A stretch of DNA of 64,000 nt, from the NCBI GenBank assembly GCA_021495925.1, contig JAKEKT010000020.1, positions 124,001-188,000 of the forward strand, in the 5' to 3' direction. Source of the DNA: Diplodia intermedia (taxonomy: Eukaryota > Ascomycota > Dothideomycetes > Botryosphaeriales > Botryosphaeriaceae). The notes below the pieces were generated by a model. The model worked only from the letters and a program-made list of their open reading frames with translations. It was not told the origin of the DNA and did not search any database. The number at the start of each line of letters is the position of its first letter. Position 1 is the stretch's first letter. Below, piece after piece: positions 35,201 through 44,200 of this stretch. The position numbers and the translations under genes were made by a program.

Positions 35201-38200
35201 GCCAGCGTTAGGAATTGAAGCACCAGGCAAACCAGCGCTGGGAACACTGGCAATAGGCGCACCAGAATTAGGAAGAGCAGCGCTTGGAGCACCACCTGGT
35301 AGGCCGAGTCCTGGAAGTAGGGCACTTAGGGGCAAACTGACACTAGGTGAACCAGCACTGGGTAGAGCGGCACTGGAAGGTAGAGCGGCACTGGAAGGTC
35401 GGGTGCTGGACATGCCAGCACTAGGGACAGCAGCGCTGGGTGCACCACCTGGTAGGCCGAGTCCTGGAAGTATAACACTCAGGGGCAAACCGACACTAGG
35501 CGCACCAGCACTGGGTAGAGTAGCACTGGAGGGTCGAGCACTAGACACGCCAGCACTAGAAGCAGCAGCGCTGGGCGCAGCGCCTGGTAGACCAAGTCCT
35601 GGAAGTAGGGCACTCAAGGGTAAGGGTAACCCGGCACTGGGAATACCGGCACTAGGTACACCAACACTGGGCGTAGCAACGCTGGGCGCACCGCCTGGCA
35701 GACCAAGTCCTGGAAGTAGGGCACTCAAGGGTAACCCGGCACTGGGAACACCTGGTAAACCGAGACCAGGAAGTAGGGCACTTAGGGGCAAACCGGCACT
35801 AGGCACACCGGCACTAGGAAGATTAGCACTGGGTATAGCAACACTGGGTACAGCAGCACTGGGTACAGCAGCACTGGGTACAGCAGCACTGGGTACAGCA
35901 GCACTAGGTATAGTAGCACTGGGTACAGTAGTACTGTGCACAGCAGCGCTGGACGCGCCACCGCCACCTGGGAAGCCAAGTCCTGGAAGTAGGGCACTTA
36001 ACGGCAAACCGGCACTGGGAACACCAGCACTGGGAAGATTAGCAGTGGGCACAGCAGCACTGGGTACAGCAACACTGGGTACAGCAGCACTGGGTACAGC
36101 AGCACTTGGTACAGCAGCACTAGGTATAGCAGCACTGGGTACAGAAGTACTATGGACAGCTGCGCTGGACGCACCGCCCGGTAGGCCGAGTCCTGGAAGT
36201 AGGGCACTCAGGGGCAAGGGCACAGCAGCACTGGGCACAGCAGCGCTGGAAGTACCACCTGGTAGACCGAGTCCTGGAAGTAGGGCGCTCAGGGGCAGAC
36301 CGGCACTGGGAACACCGGCACTGGGCACACCGGCACTGGGCACACCGGCACTAGGCACACCGGCAGTAGGAAGACCAGCACTAGGAAGACCAGCACTAGG
36401 AAGACCAGCACTAGGAAGACCAGCACTAGGTACGGCAGCACTAGGTACGGCAGCACTGGGCAAAGCAGCACTAGAAGGCCGAGCACTGGACACCACGCCA
36501 GCGCTGGGAAGAGCAGCGCTGGGCGCAGCACCTGGGAAGCCAAGTCCTGGAAGCAGGGCACTCAAGGGCAAACCGACACTGGGCAGGGCGACGCTCGGAA
36601 GTGGAAGGCCGAGCAGACCACCACCACCAGTGCTGGGTGAAGCAATGCTGGGTAGGCCGAGGTTGGACAAGGCGTTCGGCAGACTCACCCCAGCGCTGGG
36701 GACGGCGGCGCTGGGTAAAGCGATGCTGGGAACGCCGGCACTGGGGACAGGCAGGCCGACGCTGGGGACAGCAGCACTGGGGAGGCCGGCGCTGGGGACA
36801 GCAGCACTGGGAGCGCCCACACTCGGGAGAGCTGCGCTCGGGAGCCTTGTTGCACTTTGAGACGGCGCAGCCGGCGAGCCCACGCTCGGCGACGGGGCCG
36901 CCGGCTGACCGAGCAATCCGGGCAGTCCGAGGCTGGGCAATCCAAGGCCGATGCTCGGCGCGGCCCCGAGCGAAAGTCCAAGGCTGGGCAAACCGATGCT
37001 GGGGAGGCCGAGGCCGGGGAGGAGGCCGGCGCTCGGTACGGCAGCGCTCGGGAGACCTCCGCTCGGGGGAGCGCCGCTGGGCAGTGCTCCGCTGGGCAGT
37101 GCTCCGCTCGGGAGACCTGCGGTCGGTACGGCACCGCCACCACTCTGCGGAGCAGGATTCTGCGGAGGAGGACTACTCCCCCCGAGCCCCGGCAACCCCA
37201 GCCCGGGCAGCCCGAGACTCGGTAAAGCGATGCCACCGGTCGACGGCAGCAGACTCGCCAACACCTGGCCCACCTGCGACGCCAGCGGCGCGTTCGACGC
37301 CAGCTGGCCGGCGAGGGCCGACACGCCGCCGCCGCCGCTGGGATCCTGCAGCTGGCCGAGCGCCGACGCCAGCGGCGCGTTGGTCGAGGCGAGGCCGGGC
37401 AGCAGGGGCGCGAGCAGCGTGATGGCGGGAGGGGGGAGGAGGCCGCCGCTGCTGGGGGTGGAGGGGAGGATGGCTGATGCGAGGTTTGATGCGGGGTTGG
37501 AAGGGATGATGGATGGTGGGATGGACGAGGGTAGCGCGGGGGCGGCGATGCTGCTGCTGCTCCTTGTGGGTAGCGGGGATGGGCTGATGATGCTGCTGGG
37601 GTTGTTGTTGTTGTTGGGTTGGCCGAGGAGGCCGCCGCCGGGAAGGCCGAGGGAGGGGAGGCCGAGAGATGGGAGGCCGAGAGATGGGAGGGCGATGGAG
37701 GCGCCGAGGGAGGGTAGTATGCCGGCGGATAGGCCGAGCGATGGTAGGCCGAGTGAGGGCAGTCCGAGTGAGGGCAGGCCCGGCGAGGGGAGGGCGGCGG
37801 TGGGGGCGAGCCCTCCTCCTCCTACTGAAGGGATGGCGGCGGAAGGCACGCCGGTAGAGGGGGGCACGCCGAGGAGGGAGGGCAGGCCGAGCGACGGTAG
37901 GCCCAGCGAGGGAAGTCCCAGCGATGGAAGTCCGAGGGAAGGCAGGCCCGGGGACGCTGGGTGCGATGATGCGGCACCGGATGGTATGCTGGCAGAAGAT
38001 GCTTGGCCAAGACCGGGCAAGCCGATTGAAGGTAGGGCGCCGGATGGAAGGCCCAACGAAGGCAGGCCCAGAGAAGGCAGACCCAACGAAGGCAGACCCA
38101 GAGAAGGCAGACCCAAAGAAGGCAGACCCAAGGACGGTGTCACTGAAGGCAGTCCGATGGATGGCAGCTGGCCCGACGGAAGCCCCCCAAGGGAAGGCAG

Positions 38201-41200
38201 GCCCAGCGATGGTAGAACGGCCGAGAGCGGTAGCCCCACAGATGGCAAGCCAGAGGGCAACCCGACGGGAGGCAGCTGGGCCGAAATAGGCAGACTGGCG
38301 GATGGAATGGGCAGGCCGAAGGAGTTCAACGAAGGCAGTTGACTTGTCGGAAGCTGGCTGCCAAGTGCCGTGGGGAGGTTGCTGGGGACGACACGCGGGG
38401 GCGTTGTGGAAGAGGACGGCGGTGCGCCATTGTTGTTGGGCAAACCCAGCAGGCCACCAGGCCCGAGGGAGAGGCCGGGGCCAAGAGAGAGGCCGAGGGA
38501 CGGGAGCGCCGCACCAAGAGAGGGGAGGACAGCGCCGAGAGATGAGAGTACGGACGGGAGTAGGCTGGGTCCGAGGGATGGCAGCCCGAGCTGACTTGGG
38601 AGTCCAATCGACGATAGTCCAGGGAGCCCGGCACTGGGCAAGTTAAGCCCGCTCGGAAGTTGGATCGAAGGCAGACCATTTCCGCTCGGGAGTCCGATGG
38701 GCTGCAGCCCAGTAGGCAACCCATTCCCAGTCGGAAGTGGGACGGAAGGTAAGCCAACCCCGCTCGGAAGTCCAAGTGACGGCTGCCCGACACTTGGAGC
38801 AATGGAGGGAAGGCCGGCAGACGACGGTGACCCAGCACCGCCTGGTAACAGACCCCCGAGAAGACTTGGAAGGTTGAGCGGCGCCAGAGCGCTGGAAAGA
38901 GGCAATCCAATCGATGGGAGTGGACCACCACTGGCAATTGTGGGCAAGGCGACAGACGGTAGACCGATTGATGGGAGAAGCCCCGCTCCGCTTGGGAGAG
39001 AAGCGGAGGGCAGGCCGATAGAAGGTAACCCACCGGCGCTGCTAGGTTGTAAGCCACCGAGAAGACTGGGAAGGTTAAGCGGCGCCAGAGCGCTAGAAAG
39101 AGGCAAACCGATGGATGGGAGAATACCACCATTGCTTGGAAGAGCAATTGATGGTAGAGCGATCGATGGGAGAAGACCTCCTGCGCTCGGGAGAGCAACG
39201 GAGGGCAGAGCGACAGACGGCAAACCGATCGAAGGGAGAAGACCTCCTCCGCTTGGAAGAGCAACGGAGGGCAGAGCGATAGACGGCAGACCGACCGAAG
39301 GGAGAAGACCTCCTCCGCTTGGAAGAGCAACGGAGGGCAGAGCGACAGACGGCAGAGCGACAGACGGTAGAGCGATGGATGGGAGAAGACCTCCTCCGCT
39401 CGGAAGAGCAACAGAGGGCAGAGCAACAGAGGGCAAACCGACCGAAGGAAGAAGCCCTCCCCCTCCACCCGGAAGACCAACGGAGGGCAGGCCCGCAGCC
39501 GGCACCCCAGTGGACCCGCCCAGCGGTGCCAGCCCGAGCAGACTGGGGAGGTTGAGCGGCGCCAGCGCGCTGGAGAGCGGCAAAGGCAAGCCGACCGAGG
39601 GAAGAAGACCTCCTGCGCTCGGAAGCACGACGGGCAGGCCGACCTGCGACAGCACGGAGCTCAGCGCGGGCGGGTTGCCGAGGAGCGACGCGACCGGGGC
39701 GCCCGACGGCAAGATGACGGACACGAGGGACGAGAGGCCGGCGGCGTTGGAGGGCAGCGGGAGGAGGGCGGTGCCGCCGCCGGGAGCGGTGATGAGTGGG
39801 ATGCCGGGGAGGCCCAGGGAGAGACTGAGCGGGATGTTGATGCCTAGCGACGGCGCTGCTGCGGGCGGAAGAAGGCCGCCGCCGCCGAGGGGGAGCGATG
39901 GGAGAAGGTTGCTGACGGGGAGCGATGGGAGAAGGCTGCCGACGGGGAGCGATGGGAGAAGGCTGCCGACGGGGAGCGATGGGAGAAGGCTGCCGACGGG
40001 GAGCGATGGAAGAAGGCCGCCGCCGGGCGCGAGAAGAGAGGGGAGAGCCGAAGGGAGCAGCTGCAGACTCGAGAGCGCGCTCTGCAGCGCCGCTGTCGGA
40101 ACAATGCTGTTGAGGTTGGGGTTCGCGAGGATCGAAGACAGCGCGCCGGGGACGTCTACGGGATTGGTGGGGAGGGGAACGCCGAGACTGGGGAGGACGG
40201 AGGTCAGGGCGGAGACGAGTGCGCCCGGGTTCGAGGGCAAGGGTGCGTTGGGAAGGACGGAGTTCAGTAGAGAGACGAGTTCGCCCGGATTCGAAGGTAG
40301 GGGTGCGCTGGGCAGCAGGGGCGGTATTCCGGTGGGAAGGCCAGAGGGTAGGTTGATTGGAAGCCCGGTGAGGGGCCCGAGGCCGGGAGCCCCGGTTGGT
40401 GGACTGAGCAAATCTGAAAGCAAATTGGACACGATTGGTAGTACTGCACTGGGTAAAGCTCCAGCTACGTTGCCGATGTCAGAGACGAGAGATGACAGCG
40501 CAGCAGGGTCGCTCAGAAGAGCGGTGGGCAGAGACCCAATGCCGTTAACGATGGACGATAGCTGTGGAAGGGCGGTTGGTAGCACGTCCTGAAGTAAAGA
40601 AAGATCGCTCAGAATTGGCAGTCCAATAGAGGGGAGCTCACCAGGCGGTACGTTTAGCCCAGGAAGCCCGAGGGAAGGCAAGCCGGCAGTAGGCAGTCCA
40701 AGCGAAGGCAAGCCAGCAGTAGGCAGTCCGAGCGAAGGTAGCCCGCCCAACGGCAGGCTAAGAGCTGGAAGGCCAAGGCTCGGAAGCAGCGTCTCCAGAG
40801 CGGAAATCGCCGCAACGGGATCTGTAGGCAACAAGCCCTGGACGATGCTATTCACATCTGCCAGCACGCTGCTCGCGACAGCAGGAGCCGTCTGCAGCAG
40901 GCTATCCACAGCACCTCCCACACCGTCCAGGACGCTCGATACCGCAGGCACCACGGCGGTGGGAAGGGCGGATACGCCGGCGAGGAGTGACGGGAGGTTG
41001 ATCGGTGCCAAAGACAGCGGCGGCACGCCTAGCGAGATGGACAAGGGCAAACCGACGCTGATGCTTGGAAGAGGCAGGAGGTTGGTTAGGGGGAGAGCCG
41101 GGAGACCAGTCGCAAGACCGCCCAAGAGACTTGTGGCTCCGAGCAAGTCCGAAACAATGGACTCAACTGGCAGGTTGGATGGGAGTCCAGTGGGCAAGGT

Positions 41201-44200
41201 ACCGCCGAGCAGGTCGGATAAGACGGATTCAAGAGGGACGTTGGTGGGCAGCGGTCCCAGCAGGTCGGATAAGACCGACTGGAGAGGTATGTTCGTCGGC
41301 AGGGCCCCTAGCACGTCAGACAATACCGAATCTACCGCGAGGTCGGTTGGCAGCGGCAGCGAAAGAGTTGGGAGCGGAAGGGAGAGTGCAGGCAGTGCTG
41401 TGGGAATTCCAAGCAGCTCCGACACTAGCGAGTTGAGTGCCGCATCTGTTGGAAGAGCCGGAAGAGCGGCAGTGATGTCCAGCAGCTGTGACACGAGCGA
41501 CTCGATCGGGATGTTCGTGGGGAGTGGCAGAGGTAGAGAAAGGTTGGGTAGAGCGGTGACGACGCCCAAAAGCTCCGAAAGGACTGTTTCGACCGGCGCG
41601 AGATTTGTAGCCGCGGTCGGAAGTGCCAGCAGGTCCGACACAAGCGCGCCGACCGACTCAAGGCCCGGAAGCCCAGTAGGGAGTCCCAAGAGCCCCGATA
41701 CGAGCGAATTAACAGGCGAGAGATCCACAACGCCGGTGGGGAGTGCCAACAGGTCAGACACGAGGCCGGGAAGTCCAGTAGGAAGTGCCAACAACTGCGA
41801 CACGAGCGAGTTGACCGGTGCAAGACCGGGGAGCCCGGTGGGAAGTGCCAACAGATCCGACACAAGTGAGTTAACCGGGTCGAGACGCAAAACGCCCGTG
41901 GGAAGTGCCAATAGTTCCGACACAAGCGAATCAACCGCCTCGAGGCCCGGAACCCCGGTTGGGAGTGCCAGTAGCTCCGACACGAGCGATTCAACCGGCT
42001 CCAGCACATTAGTAGGCAGAGGCAATGAAATCGGCAACGAGAGACCGGGGAGCGCAGTAGGGAGCCCGAGAAGATCCGAGACGAGTGATTCCAGGGGCAC
42101 ATTCGTTGGCAGGATTGTTGGGAGGGTGAGGCCGGGGATGGCAGACGTGATTCCCAGGAGGTCCGAGAGCAGTGAGTCGAGAGGGAGGCTCGTGGGCAAC
42201 GTCAACGGAAGACCTGGAGGAGCAGTGCCGAGTCCCAGTAGCGAGGACAAAAGCGAGTCAAGAGGAACATTTGTCGGCAACGTCAGTGGAAGATTTGGAA
42301 GGGCAGTCGTGAAGTCCAGAAGATCGGAGATGAGCGGGTCGAGAGGCAGGTTCGTTGGCAACGGAAGAACACTTGTAAGCCCCAAAATGTCCGATATGAG
42401 TTCTTCAACCGGGATATTGGTTGGCAAGGCCACCGCGAGAGTCGGGAGAGCAGTCACGATTCCCACAAGCTCCGATACGAGTGACTCGACGGGCAGATTG
42501 GTTGGTAGCGCTAGCGAGAGGTTTGGAAGAGCAGTGGTGATCCCCAGAAGCTCCGAGATCAAGGACTCGATAGGGACGCTTGGCAAAGGCAAATTAGTAG
42601 GTAACGAGAGAGGCGGTACCAGCGCCGTGACTCCCAGTAAACCAGAGACAAGAGACTCCAGGGGAATGTCTGTAGGCAACCCGTTTGGAAGTGATAGTGG
42701 AATTGTGATGCTCGGCAGGGGAAGAGACAGGCCAGGTAGAATCGTGGTAAGCCCAAGCACGTTCGAAATGATCTCATCGAGTGGAAGGCTTGTGGGCAGG
42801 CCATTTGGCAGAGTGAGAGGTACTGTAAGGTTTGGCAAGCCTGTGCCAACGCCGAGCAAGTCTGAGAGAACAGAATCCAAAGGAATCGTCGGGGTCGGCA
42901 GTGGAAGAGGCAGCGACGGCAGGATGCTGGTAATCCCCAAGATCTCCGAGAGTAATGAGCTTACTGGAAGATCAGTCGCTAGTCCAGGTAGCACTGTTGT
43001 GATACCCAAAAGTTGGGAGACCAACGACTCGACCGGAACGTTTGTTGGCAAAGGCGGCAATGCGCTAGTTATTCCAAGCAGCTGGGAGATCAAGGAATCC
43101 GCCGGGATATTGGTAGGGAGCGATAGTGCCGTGGTGAGACCCAGAATTTGTGAGATGAGAGAGTCAACCGGCAACGCCGTGGTGATTCCCAGGACTTGCG
43201 AGACGAGGGAGTCAACCGGCAGGTTAGTAGGCAAAGGCAACGCCGTGGTGACGCCAAGAAGCTGAGAAACCAGTGAATCGATCGGAACGTTTGTCGGCAA
43301 TCCTGGCAGTGCGGTAGTGATACCAAGAATCTGAGAAACTAATGAATCAATCGGAACACCCGTGGGCAATCCTGGTAGTGCGGTAGTGATGCCAAGAATC
43401 TGAGAGACCAAAGAGTCGATCGGAACGTTTGTGGGTAATCCCGGCAGTGCGGTAGTGATTCCAAGAATCTGAGAAACCAAAGAGTCGATCGGAATGCCCG
43501 TGGGTAATCCCGGTACTGCGGTAGTAAGCCCAAGGATCTCGGAAACCAAAGAGTCGATCGGGACGTTCGTTGGCAGGATTGGTAGTGCGGTAGTGATTCC
43601 AAGAATCTGGGAAACCAAGGAATCAATCGGGACGTTCGTGGGCAGGCTTGGTAGTGCGGTAGTGATTCCAAGAATCTCGGAAACCAAAGAATCAATCGGT
43701 ACGTTTGTTGGCAAGGCCGAGGTGACCCCCAGGACCTCAGACAATAGAGATTGCACGGGAGTGGCAAGATTGGTTGGCAGAGACAAGCCGGGCAGAAGCT
43801 GCGATAACAGCGAGCTAATGGGAATGTTTGTTGGGAGAGGAAGGCCTGTGAGTGGCACAGACAGTCCAACTCCAACCGACAAGGACACCGCCAACGATGG
43901 GTTACGACTGCGCGAAAACCCAGGCCACATGACGAGGTTTGAATTGGGTAAAGGAATACCCCCAGGTCCAACCGGCCGAGCAGTGGTCGAGCTACTGGTC
44001 AGCGATTCAAGCGGGATGGATCCGGTCTCCATTGGCAGAGTGAGGGTTGGCTCAGCAAGCGAGGGCGCGGTGAGTGATGGTAGCTCACTGACCGGAAGCG
44101 TAAGGGATGCCAGTGAGTCTGAGGGCAACAATGAGTCTGTCAATGTATCCGTCAATGATTCTGTCAGTAATGTGTCCGTCAACAACGACGTCAAGTCCGA

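Noticed and set aside
34378..39480. Minus-strand frames in another phase inside the giant gene, rich in LLYPV or FPA repeats
   Set aside because: They are frame-shifted readings of the same minisatellite and much shorter than the main frame. The main frame alone has a signal peptide and unbroken length.
34629..43265. Long plus-strand open frames (about 460-800 codons at 35007-36860, 36951-38342, 38697-40592 and 40845-43265)
   Set aside because: They are antisense to the giant repeat gene and arise because its repeated codons have no stop complements. Their translations (GRP, ALGT, RSDTS-type repeats) are mirror images of the repeats and lack signal peptides and motifs.
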